From positions 310,001 to 374,000 of the forward strand of contig CAVOTI010000004.1 in the NCBI GenBank assembly GCA_963699105.1: 64,000 nucleotides of DNA, given 5' to 3'. The position numbers were made by a program, and so were the translations under genes. Source of the stretch: Bog-756 sp963699105. GTDB lineage: Bacteria; Actinomycetota; Acidimicrobiia; Acidimicrobiales; RAAP-2. Positions 10,696-19,516 of the stretch are shown piece after piece. Within the stretch, counting starts at the first letter, position 1, and each line of letters opens with the position of its first letter. The notes under the pieces are model-generated. The model worked only from the letters and a program-made list of their open reading frames with translations. It had not been told where the DNA came from and made no database searches.

Positions 10696-10791
10696 TCAGG
10701 TGTCATCTCCCCAGAGGCGAGTGCCGATAGCGATCAAGCCCAGAACGACGACGATGCCGCCGAGCAGCCAAATTAGGTTCTGATATCCCAT
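10696..10791 (-). CDS. 31-residue single-pass membrane peptide
   Basis: A short frame with a strong ribosome site (GAGGAG, 7 bases before ATG 10791). The product begins MGYQNLIWLLGGIVVVLGL, is one hydrophobic helix from about residue 6 to 23, and ends in a charged TRLWGDDT tail. The size, single helix and good initiation context make it a credible small membrane protein. No family is recognised. It lies downstream of and convergent with the oxidoreductase gene. Confidence 0.55.
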   Translation of the reverse strand: MGYQNLIWLLGGIVVVLGLIAIGTRLWGDDT

Positions 10792-11512
10792 ATTAATTCT
10801 CCTCGGTCGGTCGACTTAATTGTCATTGTGAAACTGGAGGGCCGAAGAATCAAGGTCTCCCTCGACGGCGGCGGTCGCCATCCCAGCGACGCTCTACGCC
10901 CGCCCCGCACTGCCCGCACGTGACGGCGTGGCGTGGAGGGTTCGAGGAAAGGTACCGGCAAGTGGCACGTCGTGGAATCAAGCGACCGCAACCGAGTCGA
11001 CCCGGGTTCCGTCCAGACAGTCGACGCCGAGGCCGGGCTGACTCCCAATTTCCTCGCCTCCAAGTCGCCAAACGTTGCCGACCGCCGCAGACGTGTCCGT
11101 CCCTTTTGGCTAACGCCATCCCAATTCCTACGGAAATGCGCTGCTTGCCATATTTGGCCTCCACCTCGGATTCGCAAGTTGAGAACCGAGCCCAAGAGGA
11201 CTTGGGGGACGATGACGGCTCCGATGGGGCACATAGCCCGAAGGCCGCGGGCGCTTGCCAGGACGCGCCACGGGTAACGTTCAAGGTGAAATCATCCAGA
11301 GGTGTCGAGGGTCCAGGCGCCACTGACGCCCACCAACCGACGCTTCTGCACGGCAGGTAATGCCACGTCCGACGAGCGACGATGAACCATCCGGCGATCG
11401 AAGTGATCCCGCCGAATTCCATATGCCGATCGCGATGTGCTCATCATCGGCCGTGGTGGATCCAGGGTTACCGTGTTAGAACCGCAAGAATGTGACCGGA
11501 GGCGACATTGTC
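10792..11512. other. Intergenic, no supported gene
   Basis: Overlapping open frames on both strands have no start context, no domain signature and conflicting orientations, so none is called. The last 75 bases should hold the promoter of the secreted repeat protein that follows. Confidence 0.4.
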
Positions 11513-13114
11513 ATGTTGAAACGGCCCGTTTCGCGAATGGCTGGCCTCATCGCGATGATCTCGATCGTGATCGCTGGATCATGGGGACAACCGTGGGCCG
11601 ACGCGGGAGCGCCCATTCAAGGGACAAAGTCTGTCTCCGCTATCCAATCCGTGCGGGCTGTTAGCGAGGTCTGCGCCGAGCAGTCCATCCTTCCCGCCTA
11701 TTTCTACCCAGGTCCGACCTGGCAAACGGCTCTGGCCTCGGCGAACTCGAATTCCACCATCGTGGTCAATCCCGACAGCGGGCCCGGAAGCTCGTTCGAC
11801 CCTCGGTACGAGCAGGTGATCAGCGCGGCCCGGGCAGAAGGAGTCCTGCTCCTCGGTTACATCGACACGAACTACGCCACCGTGCCGCTCGCCACTATCG
11901 ACCAGGAGATCGGCGACTATCAGAGCTGGTACGGCATAACCGGTGTCTACTTCGACGAATCGTCCAGCAGCGCCGCTCAGCTCGCCTACTACCAGCAGGC
12001 CACCGCGGCGGTCCGTGCCGATGACAGCGACGCAGTGGTCATGCTCAACCCGGGCGACTATCCCGACCAGTCCTACATGAGCCTCGGCGACCTCATCAAC
12101 GTCTTCGAGCAGCCTTACAGTGCCTTTGTCAACGATCCGCCGCCCCAATGGGTCTACGACTATCCGGCAGACATGTTCTCTAGCCAAGTCTCAGCAGTAC
12201 CCGGCGGCGATCTCCTCGCAGCCGTCTCCGTGGCCGAGGCTCGTCACTCCGGTTACATCTATCTGACCGACAACGCGGACACCTCCACGCTCTACGAGCA
12301 ATTGCCAACGTATTGGGCCGCCGAGCTCCAAGCCATCGAGGCAACGTGTGCCACGGCCGACAACCGGGGCTACTGGCTCACCGCCTCCGACGGCGGGATC
12401 TTCACCTTCGGTGATATCCCCTTCTACGGGTCGACCGGCGGTCTCCACCTCAACAGGCCGATTGTGGGCATGGCTACCACCCCCGACGGCCGGGGCTACT
12501 GGCTGGTGGCCTCGGACGGCGGCATCTTCACCTTCGGCGATGCCCAGTTCTACGGGTCGACCGGTGGTCTCCACCTCAACAAGGCGATTGTCGGCATGGC
12601 CGCCACCCCCGACGGCCGGGGCTACTGGCTGGTGGCCTCGGACGGCGGCATCTTCACCTTCGGCGATGCCCAGTTCTACGGGTCGACCGGATCCGCCAAG
12701 CTGAACCAGCCGGTCGCGGGCATGGCTACCACCCCCGACGGCCGGGGCTACTGGCTGGTGGCCTCGGACGGCGGCATCTTCACCTTCGGCGATGCCCAGT
12801 TCTACGGGTCGACCGGCGGTCTCCACCTCAACAAGCCGATCGTCGGCATGGCTGCCACTCCCGACGGCCGGGGCTACTGGTTGGTGGCCTCGGATGGAGG
12901 CATCTTCACCGGCGGGGACGCCCAGTTCTACGGGTCGGCCGGCGGTCTCCACCTCAACAAGCCGGTCGTTGGCATGGCCATCTCGCCCGACGGAGGCGGC
13001 TACTGGCTGGTGGCCTCGGACGGCGGCATCTTCTCCTACGGCGATGCGCGCTTCTACGGATCGACTTCCGATGCCAATCTCAATTCTCCAGTAGTTGCGA
13101 TGAGCAGCAGATGA
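11513..13114 (+). CDS. Secreted spherulin-4-like protein with GYWLVASDGG repeats
   Basis: ATG 11513 is preferred over GTG 11492 because GGAGG lies 9 bases before it. A signal peptide (LIAMISIVIAGSWGQPWADA) leads into a spherulation-specific family 4-like domain, residues about 45-280 (ILPAYFYPGPTWQTAL, IVVNPDSGPGSSFD, YIDTNYATVPLATI, GVYFDESS), a TIM-barrel fold related to glycan-active enzymes. The C-terminal 250 residues are six near-identical repeats of about 44 residues (GGIFTFGDAQFYGSTGG, VGMAATPDGRGYWLVASDGG), common in Acidimicrobiia extracellular proteins and probably a wall or carbohydrate-binding propeller. The function of the combination is inferred, not shown. Confidence 0.75.
   Translation: MLKRPVSRMAGLIAMISIVIAGSWGQPWADAGAPIQGTKSVSAIQSVRAVSEVCAEQSILPAYFYPGPTWQTALASANSNSTIVVNPDSGPGSSFDPRYEQVISAARAEGVLLLGYIDTNYATVPLATIDQEIGDYQSWYGITGVYFDESSSSAAQLAYYQQATAAVRADDSDAVVMLNPGDYPDQSYMSLGDLINVFEQPYSAFVNDPPPQWVYDYPADMFSSQVSAVPGGDLLAAVSVAEARHSGYIYLTDNADTSTLYEQLPTYWAAELQAIEATCATADNRGYWLTASDGGIFTFGDIPFYGSTGGLHLNRPIVGMATTPDGRGYWLVASDGGIFTFGDAQFYGSTGGLHLNKAIVGMAATPDGRGYWLVASDGGIFTFGDAQFYGSTGSAKLNQPVAGMATTPDGRGYWLVASDGGIFTFGDAQFYGSTGGLHLNKPIVGMAATPDGRGYWLVASDGGIFTGGDAQFYGSAGGLHLNKPVVGMAISPDGGGYWLVASDGGIFSYGDARFYGSTSDANLNSPVVAMSSR
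12361..13095 (+). repeat. Six tandem in-frame repeats of about 132 bp
   Basis: Direct repeats encode the GYWLVASDGGIFTFGDA modules of the spherulin-4-like protein. The middle copies are almost identical at nucleotide level, which points to recent copying or gene conversion within the gene. It is protein repeat coding, not a CRISPR array. Confidence 0.8.
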
Positions 13115-13182
13115 TTAGGTTCCGTACGGTCCGAACGCTGCTGACCGATCAGGCGGCGTGATCGGGCCAGCTGAGAACGGGA

Positions 13183-13201
13183 CTCAGCCGTTGAAGCTGA
13201 G
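13183..13201. repeat. Hairpin CTCAGC-N7-GCTGAG
   Basis: A 6-bp stem with the loop CGTTGAA, 70 bases after the secreted protein gene. It is preceded by CAGCTGAGAACGGGA, a context partly shared with the copy at 30897-30915 (GAGAACGGGAC). Confidence 0.6.
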
Positions 13202-13244
13202 AATAATCCCTGTTCAGCGGCCTACGAGGGGCCGAATTCGTATC

Positions 13245-13369
13245 CAATTCGTGGAAACCCGACGGCGTCGGAAAACGATGGTTGTCTGACAGCCGCGAGG
13301 TAGATTCGGCGGACCGGGAGCCGTATCAATTCGTGGAAACCCCCTAATTCACCAACTCGCGAAAACCCC
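13245..13369. promoter_or_regulatory. Three direct repeats upstream of HTH gene
   Basis: CAATTCGTGGAAACCC occurs exactly at 13245-13260 and 13327-13342. A degenerate copy, CAACTCGCGAAAACCC, lies at 13353-13368. All lie just before the two-module HTH gene at 13443. They could be operators for that protein or iteron-like sites of a lost element. Confidence 0.45.
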
Positions 13370-13442
13370 CCCGTTCAAATCCATCAGGCCCGCACAGGGG
13401 TAGTCCACATATCTCCAAAAGCTTTTCTCTACCCTCGATCAG

Positions 13443-14378
13443 GTGGACCCGGACTTCGTAAAAGATCTGCTGCACCGACTCCATGCCGATAGCCGCGATT
13501 ATCGAGGTACGAGCCATTCTGGAGTCCGTGCGACCTCCGGGATGGTTTCTCCCGGGGAACGAGAGCAACGGGATTTCCGGGCCACTTCACTGAGGCTGGG
13601 TGGGCACACCTACGAAGAGATCGCCCGCCAGATCGGGGTAGCCAACAAGAGCGTCGCCTTCAAAATGGTGAAACGCGGACTCGAGGGTCAGCTGGCGGCG
13701 CCCACCGAGGACCTGTTCGTATTGGAACTCCTGCGATTGAGCTGCATACTCGGTGAGATCTATCGACGGCTGAGCCTGGAAATCGCCGGTTCACCGGCCC
13801 GCTCATCAGTTGTCCGAGTCGCGTGGGAGGCAGTCAACCTCTTCTGGACACTGCTCAATGGTCGGGACGGAACGGTACGCCCGGACCTCCCCCAGAACAT
13901 CCACCTGTCGTCCGACCTCATCGACAAAATCGCCGAGGAGTTCACCTTGGACCAATTCGGGTACTACGCCCTGCTCTGCGCCCGCCAAGCCAAAAAGTTC
14001 GAGCGCCGCAGGGCCGGATCCGCCCACTCGGCCACCGGCCGCCAAGCCCGACGAGATCAAGACGCCGTTCGCCTTCGTGACCAGGGAACCTATGAAGCGA
14101 TCGCTACCGAGATGGGGCTGGCCAACCGGAGTGTTGCCGCGAAAATGGTCGCTCGAGGTCGGAATCGCACTCGGGATGACCAAGCCCAAATCACCACGAG
14201 CGAAAAACTGACGGATCTCCGTCTACAACAGCTCCGACTCTTGGAGGAGGTCATGACCGGGGACTGGGTGGCCCACGACTGGAGCGGGAAGGTCTGGAGC
14301 TATCTCCAGATCACCCGAGAGCGATGCAGACTGCTCGGCATGTTTCCTACTCCCACCCGGGCACTCCAACCTTCTTGA
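13443..14378 (+). CDS. Protein with two related HTH modules, mobile-element associated
   Basis: A 311-residue protein with two copies of a resolvase/terminase-small-subunit-like HTH module: GHTYEEIARQIGVANKSVAF (about residues 58-77) and GTYEAIATEMGLANRSVAAK (about 219-238). Each is followed by a basic segment (MVKRGLE and MVARGRN). The C-terminal helix LRLQQLRLLEEVMTGDWVAH resembles the multimerisation tail of phage terminase small subunits. Repeated HTH modules next to direct repeats and an integrase suggest a DNA-binding protein of a phage or integrative element. The start at GTG 13443 is uncertain; ATG 13542 is an alternative. No named family can be assigned. Confidence 0.55.
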   Translation: MDPDFVKDLLHRLHADSRDYRGTSHSGVRATSGMVSPGEREQRDFRATSLRLGGHTYEEIARQIGVANKSVAFKMVKRGLEGQLAAPTEDLFVLELLRLSCILGEIYRRLSLEIAGSPARSSVVRVAWEAVNLFWTLLNGRDGTVRPDLPQNIHLSSDLIDKIAEEFTLDQFGYYALLCARQAKKFERRRAGSAHSATGRQARRDQDAVRLRDQGTYEAIATEMGLANRSVAAKMVARGRNRTRDDQAQITTSEKLTDLRLQQLRLLEEVMTGDWVAHDWSGKVWSYLQITRERCRLLGMFPTPTRALQPS

Positions 14379-14842
14379 CCCGGTACAAAGTCCTATGCGC
14401 TGGAGGCCGAGGAAGCTGAGACCTATTACATCCTGATGATCTGGCGAGAACGCCGCCGCTTCTTTGACACGATTGAGATACCACGGATGCTGCAGAAGTA
14501 CCTTCCCCGGGAATCGACCGGTTGAGCTTGCCGAATTGAGTGCGACATTGATTCCTCAGTTAAAACAGCTGCGGCTGGGACTCTGGTGACAACCGGTATC
14601 CTGGATCTCGGCTCAAGAGTGAGCGACTGTTTGGGTACTTGGCCCGTCGTTCCGGCAACCGCGCAGCTCCACCGCACGGTGCCCCGAGGGAAGAGCTGGC
14701 CGTCGGGCTACTGACGGCAAGTGGTGGACGTCCAAAGGTGGCGTCACCAGAAAGTTGATGACGTATGCAGGAATTCACGATCTCAGCCGGCCCAGCTGTG
14801 GAGAGCTTGCAACTCCTAACGGGCACGCGGCGAGGCCTCTAG
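14379..14842. other. Intergenic before integrase, no supported gene
   Basis: No frame with a good start or domain is seen. An attachment site for the integrase might lie here or downstream, but no tRNA end or duplicated core sequence was recognised. Confidence 0.35.
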
Positions 14843-15829
14843 ATGGGCGGCACCAAACGGAAGATGGGACAAATGGAGTCCACCAAACCAGGTACCTCGA
14901 CCACGAAGCTCGGCGACTACGCAGCTGAATGGCTGGAAATGCGGATCGACCTGGCCGAGCGGACTATCGAACTCTACCGCTGGCTACTCCATCGCCATAT
15001 CCAACCGACCTTTGGCGCTACCGAACTGGGCTCTATTTCGCCGCAAGCGGTGAGGGCCTGGCATTCGGGTATCGCCAGAGAGCACCCGACTACCGCAGCT
15101 AAGGCCTACCGACTTCTGTCTTCGATCTTGCGTACCGCTGTTGCTGACGAGATCCTTCCCAAGAATCCATGCCAAGTTAGGGGCGCAGCGGTTGAAAAGG
15201 CTCCGGAACGGCCAATCGCGTCTATCGCCGAGGTCGATGCTCTTTCTGCGGCGATGCCGGCGCATCTCGCAATTGCCGTTGATCTTGCCGCATGGTGTCA
15301 GTTGCGGCGGGGCGAGGTCAGGGGCCTCCGTCGCCAGGATGTTGATCTCGGTGCCGGCACCCTTTCGGTGAGGATTACCAAGACCACAGCAATGTCGGGA
15401 CGAACGATCATCAAGGAGCCAAAGACTCGGGCAGGACGGCGCACTATCGCGGTGCCGCCACACGTTGTCGAACTTCTGGCGAACCATCTGGAGCGCTTTG
15501 TTTCTGAATCGCCAGAGGATTTCGTTGTCGACGTGACCAATCGTGAGCTGAGCATCGCCTGGCACAGGGCTCGCGCTGTCGTTGGTAGACAGGACCTGCG
15601 TTTCCATGACCTTCGGCACTCCGGCCTTACTTGGTCTGCTGCAACGGGGGCTAGTGTCGCTGAACTGATGCGCCGGGCTGGCCACGCCTCCCAAGCCGCC
15701 GCTCTGCGTTACCAGCATGCAACTGACGACCGTGATCGAGTCCTCGCTGACGCACTTGCCGCACTCGCCGAACGCGTAAAGGGATCCGTCCGTGATTACC
15801 TTCTACTAAGCCTGCTGTCTGTGGGCTGA
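14843..15829 (+). CDS. Tyrosine-family site-specific integrase
   Basis: A 328-residue protein with an N-terminal SAM-like core-binding domain (YAAEWLEMRIDLAERTIELY to NPCQVRG) and a C-terminal catalytic domain. The catalytic set is visible in order: Arg in QLRRGEVRGL, Lys within the beta-hairpin ITKT..KEPKTRAGRR, His-x-x-Arg in FHDLRHSG, His in RAGHAS, and the nucleophile Tyr in LRYQHATDD. The length and layout match phage and ICE integrases of actinobacteria. It is probably the surviving integrase of an element that also included the upstream HTH protein. No excisionase or attachment site was identified. Confidence 0.85.
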   Translation: MGGTKRKMGQMESTKPGTSTTKLGDYAAEWLEMRIDLAERTIELYRWLLHRHIQPTFGATELGSISPQAVRAWHSGIAREHPTTAAKAYRLLSSILRTAVADEILPKNPCQVRGAAVEKAPERPIASIAEVDALSAAMPAHLAIAVDLAAWCQLRRGEVRGLRRQDVDLGAGTLSVRITKTTAMSGRTIIKEPKTRAGRRTIAVPPHVVELLANHLERFVSESPEDFVVDVTNRELSIAWHRARAVVGRQDLRFHDLRHSGLTWSAATGASVAELMRRAGHASQAAALRYQHATDDRDRVLADALAALAERVKGSVRDYLLLSLLSVG

Positions 15830-16091
15830 GGACTGGGCCCGCGTGCCCAGCCAGAGGCTGAGCCTTGGGCGGGCAGGAACCTTCTGATCCGCAGTCAGTG
15901 ACGCCCGAACGCTGTGCTGACCTGGGATTACGCAGGTTGGACCTCAGCGAAACTCGCAAAGTTGTCTGCTCTCACCTCGCCCCCGATGCCCCAACCGCGG
16001 GCCTCGGCTCTCCAGGACGCGCCCGATGCCCGCGAGTGACCGGGTACCGCCCTGTGCGCGCTGCAACTTTGCGGCGACAGCCAGACCGGGG
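15830..16091. other. Intergenic between integrase and TetR gene
   Basis: No gene is seen. Several GGCTGAGG/CAGCC blocks occur at 15827-15870 but do not form a clean copy of the hairpin family. Confidence 0.35.
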
Positions 16092-16703
16092 TCAGCAGAT
16101 TGCGCGTTTGGTACCGACAAGGGCGAGGGCGCCGTCTAGAGCCCGGCGTAGCGCCTGGGGATCACGGCGCGCCTGGGTGAGCATGAGACCGCCCTGGAGG
16201 CTGGCCAGGATCGAGGTGGCGAGCCAGTCGGGGTCCGCATCGGGGCGGAGTTCACCCGACGCGACCATGGCGGACAGGCCAGCGCGGATATGGGATTCCC
16301 AGCGGTCGAACCCCGAGGCCAGCACCTCCCGGATGTCGTCATCGCGTTCGCCAAGTTGAGCTACCAGGTTGGCAATGGGGCAGCCCCGCTGTCCGCCTCG
16401 CTGCTCCTGTAACTCCACGAGGGCGTCGGCCCATCGGTTCAGGCCCGCCCAGGTGTCGAGGCCAGCGAAGAGGGCCCCTTGGGCATCGAGGACCACGTCG
16501 TTGGTGGCTTCGGCCACGGCGCGGAGTAGGTCGTCCTTGTCGTCGAAGTAGTGGTAGAGCTGGCTGCGGGACGCCGGGGCCCGGGAACCGACCTCATCGA
16601 GGCTGGCACCGAGCGCCCCCCTCTCGGCCACCACGTCGGCGGCGGCGGCGACAATCCGCGTTCGGGTCTGCCTTCCCTTCTCGGTGGTCGGCTGGAGGCC
16701 CAT
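16092..16703 (-). CDS. TetR/AcrR-family repressor
   Basis: A 203-residue protein from ATG 16703 (MGLQPTTEKGRQTRTRI). The N-terminal TetR HTH is clear (AAADVVAERGALGASLDEV to SQLYHYFDDKDDLLRAVAEA). The C-terminal ligand domain contains the WADALVELQEQRGGQRGCPI segment typical of the TetR_C_6/YxaF-like group with its conserved GCP motif. It is divergent from a peroxiredoxin gene, with two matched palindromes between them, so it very probably represses itself and the peroxiredoxin in response to an oxidant or electrophile. Cys in the GCP motif could sense redox state; that part is conjecture. Confidence 0.85.
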   Translation of the reverse strand: MGLQPTTEKGRQTRTRIVAAAADVVAERGALGASLDEVGSRAPASRSQLYHYFDDKDDLLRAVAEATNDVVLDAQGALFAGLDTWAGLNRWADALVELQEQRGGQRGCPIANLVAQLGERDDDIREVLASGFDRWESHIRAGLSAMVASGELRPDADPDWLATSILASLQGGLMLTQARRDPQALRRALDGALALVGTKRAIC

Positions 16704-16723
16704 GTCCCCAACTATCTCACTTT

Positions 16724-16741
16724 TTGGACTTGACAGTCCAA
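16724..16741. promoter_or_regulatory. TetR operator 1, overlapping -35
   Basis: TTGGACTTGACAGTCCAA is an imperfect palindrome of the form TGGACT-N4-AGTCCA. It contains a consensus-like -35 hexamer TTGACA (16730-16735) pointing to the peroxiredoxin gene. The same half-sites recur 41 bases downstream. Confidence 0.65.
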
Positions 16742-16764
16742 TAATCACCTGCTCGGATGGGCAC

Positions 16765-16780
16765 TGGACTACATAGTCCA
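16765..16780. promoter_or_regulatory. TetR operator 2
   Basis: TGGACTACATAGTCCA repeats the half-sites of operator 1 with a different centre. It lies 30 bases before the peroxiredoxin start. Two identical half-site pairs in a divergent TetR promoter strongly suggest the repressor's own binding sites. Confidence 0.65.
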
Positions 16781-16810
16781 CTGAATCCACCTGGAACCCC
16801 TGGAGGTCTG

Positions 16811-17479
16811 ATGTCTGTCACCATTCACGAGCAGTCAGAGCAGTTGAAGGCGGCGTCGGCAGAACGGCTGCCCGCCGAGGTGGTCGCGGTGTTCGATAAG
16901 AGCATCCAGGATTTGCTGGACCAGGGGATCCCATCGGAAACCGTCAAGGTCGGCGACGAGGTGGAGTCGTTCACACTGAGTGATGCGACCGGGGCGCCGA
17001 TCATTCTGGACCAGCTCGTCGCCAACGGGCCGGCCGTCATCGTCTTCTACCGGGGCGGCTGGTGCCCGTACTGCAACTTGGCCTTGCGGACCTACCAGAG
17101 AGAGCTGCTGCCCGAGCTGGCAGCCTTCGGGGCCCGGTTGGTGGCCATCAGCCCCCAGTCTCCTGACCAGTCCCTGTCCACCACGGAGACGGCCGAACTC
17201 GACTTCACCGTGCTGTCCGATCCGGACAACCGCGTGGCCCGAGGAGTCGGCATCGTATTCCAACAGGCGGACGAGGTACTCGAAGCCCAACGCAAGCTGG
17301 GTCTCGACCTGGCCCAGGTGAACGCTGAGGGCTCCACCCAGTTGCCCAGGCCAACCGTCCTCATCGTCGACCAGGACCGCACCGTGCGCTTCGTTGACGT
17401 CCAGCCCGACTACACCGCCCGCACCGAGGTCGCCGACATCCTCGACGCCCTCGGCGGCATTGGGATCGGCCGGGAATAA
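16811..17479 (+). CDS. AhpC/TSA-family peroxiredoxin
   Basis: A 222-residue protein starting at ATG 16811 behind GGAGG. The thioredoxin-fold core has VIVFYRGGWCPYCNLALRTY (CxxC active site about residues 84-87), then LVAISPQSPDQSL and LDFTVLSDPDNRVARGVGI, the arrangement of peroxiredoxin-like FAD/NADPH-independent peroxidases. An N-terminal helix of about 50 residues precedes the domain, as in the longer actinobacterial members. It reduces peroxides or alkyl hydroperoxides in the cytoplasm. It is controlled in all likelihood by the divergent TetR repressor through the two palindromes. Confidence 0.85.
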   Translation: MSVTIHEQSEQLKAASAERLPAEVVAVFDKSIQDLLDQGIPSETVKVGDEVESFTLSDATGAPIILDQLVANGPAVIVFYRGGWCPYCNLALRTYQRELLPELAAFGARLVAISPQSPDQSLSTTETAELDFTVLSDPDNRVARGVGIVFQQADEVLEAQRKLGLDLAQVNAEGSTQLPRPTVLIVDQDRTVRFVDVQPDYTARTEVADILDALGGIGIGRE

Positions 17480-17531
17480 TCGTGCCAGTTCTCCCCGAAG
17501 CGACTCCCAACTCCCGCAGCGCCACTTCCGG

Positions 17532-17855
17532 TCACCCAGAACCCTCCTGATGCCCACGTTTCTTGCTAAGCCTCCGGGTCGGCTCATACCGGCTGGGCGT
17601 CTCAAGGGCGTACTGCGGACCGTGGGGGACGGTTGGGAAATCGAAACCCGCGAGTAGTTGGCCGTCGGTCGCGATGGGGACCTGGAGGCAACCTCGAAGG
17701 TCACCGTCGGCCACGGCGGCGGGGTCAGCCGGTGCCAGTGAGATGACCCGATAGCTACCTTCCGAAGTACGCGTGGCGGTCGCCACCTGACGTTTCTTCG
17801 GATCAGTCCCCCAATCGGCGTGGGCGATGTACTCGGGGTGCGGCATGGTGACCAT
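17532..17855 (-). pseudogene. N-terminal fragment of a conserved protein (DUF429-like?)
   Basis: The first 75 residues (YIAHADWGTDPKKRQVATAT, GSYRVISLAPAD, GQLLAGFDFP) form a coherent alpha/beta start resembling RNase H-fold DUF429-type proteins. After GFDFP the sequence loses that character and stops at 107 residues, well short of a full domain. It is divergent from the exchanger gene with 50 bases between starts. It is read as a truncated gene; the family assignment is tentative. Confidence 0.35.
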
Positions 17856-17905
17856 GGCCCCTCATGTTGCGCAGGGCGGAGGGGGCAGGAAGTGTGGTCG
17901 GCACC

Positions 17906-18877
17906 ATGCTCGCGTTCCTCGTGCCGTCGACAGCCCCCCTGTGGCTCGACCTTGTAGGTCTCCTTGGGAGTCTCGTTGTCCTCGCCATCAGCGGCGATCA
18001 GTTCGTGATTGCCCTGGCCCGCATCTCGGGCTCTGTGCGTGTCCGTCCCACGGTTGCCGCCGCCCTGGTTGGCGGCTTCGGCACCAGCATCGCCGAACTC
18101 ATCGTTGCGGGGGTTGCCGCGGCAAAGTCGCCCGACTTGGCTATTGGCAGCTTGGTGGGGTCAATCGTCGCCAACGTCTGTCTGGCCCTTGCGATAGCGG
18201 CGCTGATCATCCCCCTGAAGGTCGACTCGGAAACGGTGCGGAGGGAGGCACCGATAAGTGTCGCTTCGGTCGTGCTGTTCGCCCTCCTTGCCACTGGGAG
18301 CATCACTAAGGTCGAGGGCCTGGTCATGCTGATCGCGCTGGGCGCCGCCGTTGGGGCATTGCTGCTCGGACAACGAAACGGAAGGTCGGACCCGCTCGCA
18401 TCCGAGATGGCCGAGTTCGCCTCCATCCAGTCGCGCCGCTCGTCGGTCGAGTCGGTTCGGGCGATCGCCATGCTCGTCTTCATGCTCGGCGGCGCGGAGA
18501 TCATGGTGACCTCCTCGCTCGGCGTGGCGAGACATCTCGGATTTTCCGACGGGCTGGCCGGGCTGACCCTGGTCGGCATCGGCACCTCGGCACCGCTCAT
18601 TGCCGCGTCGATTCAGGCCGCACGCAAGGGCGAGCATGACCTCGTGGTCGGAAATGTGCTGGGTGGGAACCTCTTCATTGCCCTCGGCGGCGGTGCCGTT
18701 GTTGGGCTTCTGGCGTCGACCAAGTCCGCCCATGTCGGCGACGTCGCCCTCATGCTCATGACCGTGGTCGTGGTCGCGTCATGGCTCGCCATGACAAGGG
18801 GGGCGACCCTCCGGCGCCCCGAAGCGGTGGTCCTGATCGTTGCGTATGTGGTTTGCCTCCCCTTCGTCAATCGCTGA
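17906..18877 (+). CDS. CaCA-family sodium/calcium exchanger-like transporter
   Basis: A 323-residue protein from ATG 17906 with about ten hydrophobic helices in two related halves. Each half has a CaCA alpha-repeat: GGFGTSIAELIVAGVAAA plus GSLVGSIVANVCLALAIAAL, and GIGTSAPLIAASIQAARKG plus DLVVGNVLGGNLFIALGGG. The usual acidic residue of the second GTSxPE motif is replaced (GTSAPL), which may alter ion selectivity. A cytoplasmic loop (about residues 155-190) separates the halves. It is a bacterial YrbG-like cation/proton or cation/sodium antiporter in the inner membrane. It stands alone, divergent from the fragment upstream. Confidence 0.75.
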   Translation: MLAFLVPSTAPLWLDLVGLLGSLVVLAISGDQFVIALARISGSVRVRPTVAAALVGGFGTSIAELIVAGVAAAKSPDLAIGSLVGSIVANVCLALAIAALIIPLKVDSETVRREAPISVASVVLFALLATGSITKVEGLVMLIALGAAVGALLLGQRNGRSDPLASEMAEFASIQSRRSSVESVRAIAMLVFMLGGAEIMVTSSLGVARHLGFSDGLAGLTLVGIGTSAPLIAASIQAARKGEHDLVVGNVLGGNLFIALGGGAVVGLLASTKSAHVGDVALMLMTVVVVASWLAMTRGATLRRPEAVVLIVAYVVCLPFVNR

Positions 18878-19177
18878 ACCCCTTCGGAGTGACCCGAATT
18901 GGGGGACGCCTGGTCCGGTGCGTTCTCGGTGGGTGAAGCAGCCCACCACCCGCGAATCGCACGGTGACCAAGGCCGCTTGGTACTTGGGTAACGCGGACG
19001 GCCGTCGCGCATCTGGGCCAAGTGGACGAATGTCCACGCCCGGAGAAGCCGGAGGCACAGAGGGGCGGCTGGACCGTAAGGTCCGCGTTGTTTGGGGTGG
19101 ATGGGCGGGCACAGCGTCATCGCAAAGAATCCGGGTCCCGGCCATGGGCGGCAGTCCGGTAGTGCGACAATGGTTGC
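18878..19177. other. Intergenic, no supported gene
   Basis: Open frames on both strands are present, but none shows a ribosome site or domain pattern. Confidence 0.35.
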
Positions 19178-19345
19178 GTGACCGACGAGGTCCAACCCCA
19201 GCGGGTTCGCTATGGAGATGCTCCGGTCTGGGTGCGAACCTGGCGGAAACTGCACCTTGTGGGCGGATTGGCGGGACTTCATTTTCTGCCCGACCCGAGG
19301 CACTGGTTGGAGCGCAACAGATATGTCGACCAGTGGCCTTGGTGA
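19178..19345 (+). CDS. Possible 55-residue protein
   Basis: A GTG-started frame encodes a compact sequence with GDAPVWVRTWRKLHLVGGLA and ending HWLERNRYVDQWPW. Even amino-acid use and the Trp/Arg-rich ordered look are unlike random frames in this GC-rich DNA. No strong ribosome site is visible (GGTTGC precedes it) and no family is recognised. It may be a small conserved actinobacterial protein or chance. Confidence 0.35.
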   Translation: MTDEVQPQRVRYGDAPVWVRTWRKLHLVGGLAGLHFLPDPRHWLERNRYVDQWPW

Positions 19346-19516
19346 GGGACTCTTCGACACGTTCCGCGGATACTGCTGACCCGGTATTCGGGGGCACCCA
19401 CGAAAACCCGGACGGGGTACATGGGAAGTCCCAGCCCCACCAAAGTCGGCCCACAGTGACCTCACAACGGGGGCTGGCATTCTCTGCTTAGTTGCATGAG
19501 AAACAGGAGTGCCAAA

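Noticed and set aside
10773..11422. Minus-strand frames of 153 and 190 codons
   Set aside because: They overlap each other in different frames, lack ribosome sites and domains, and look like chance frames in GC-rich DNA.
12361..13095. Regular direct repeats that could suggest a CRISPR array
   Set aside because: The repeat unit is a multiple of three, runs in frame and encodes a known protein repeat.
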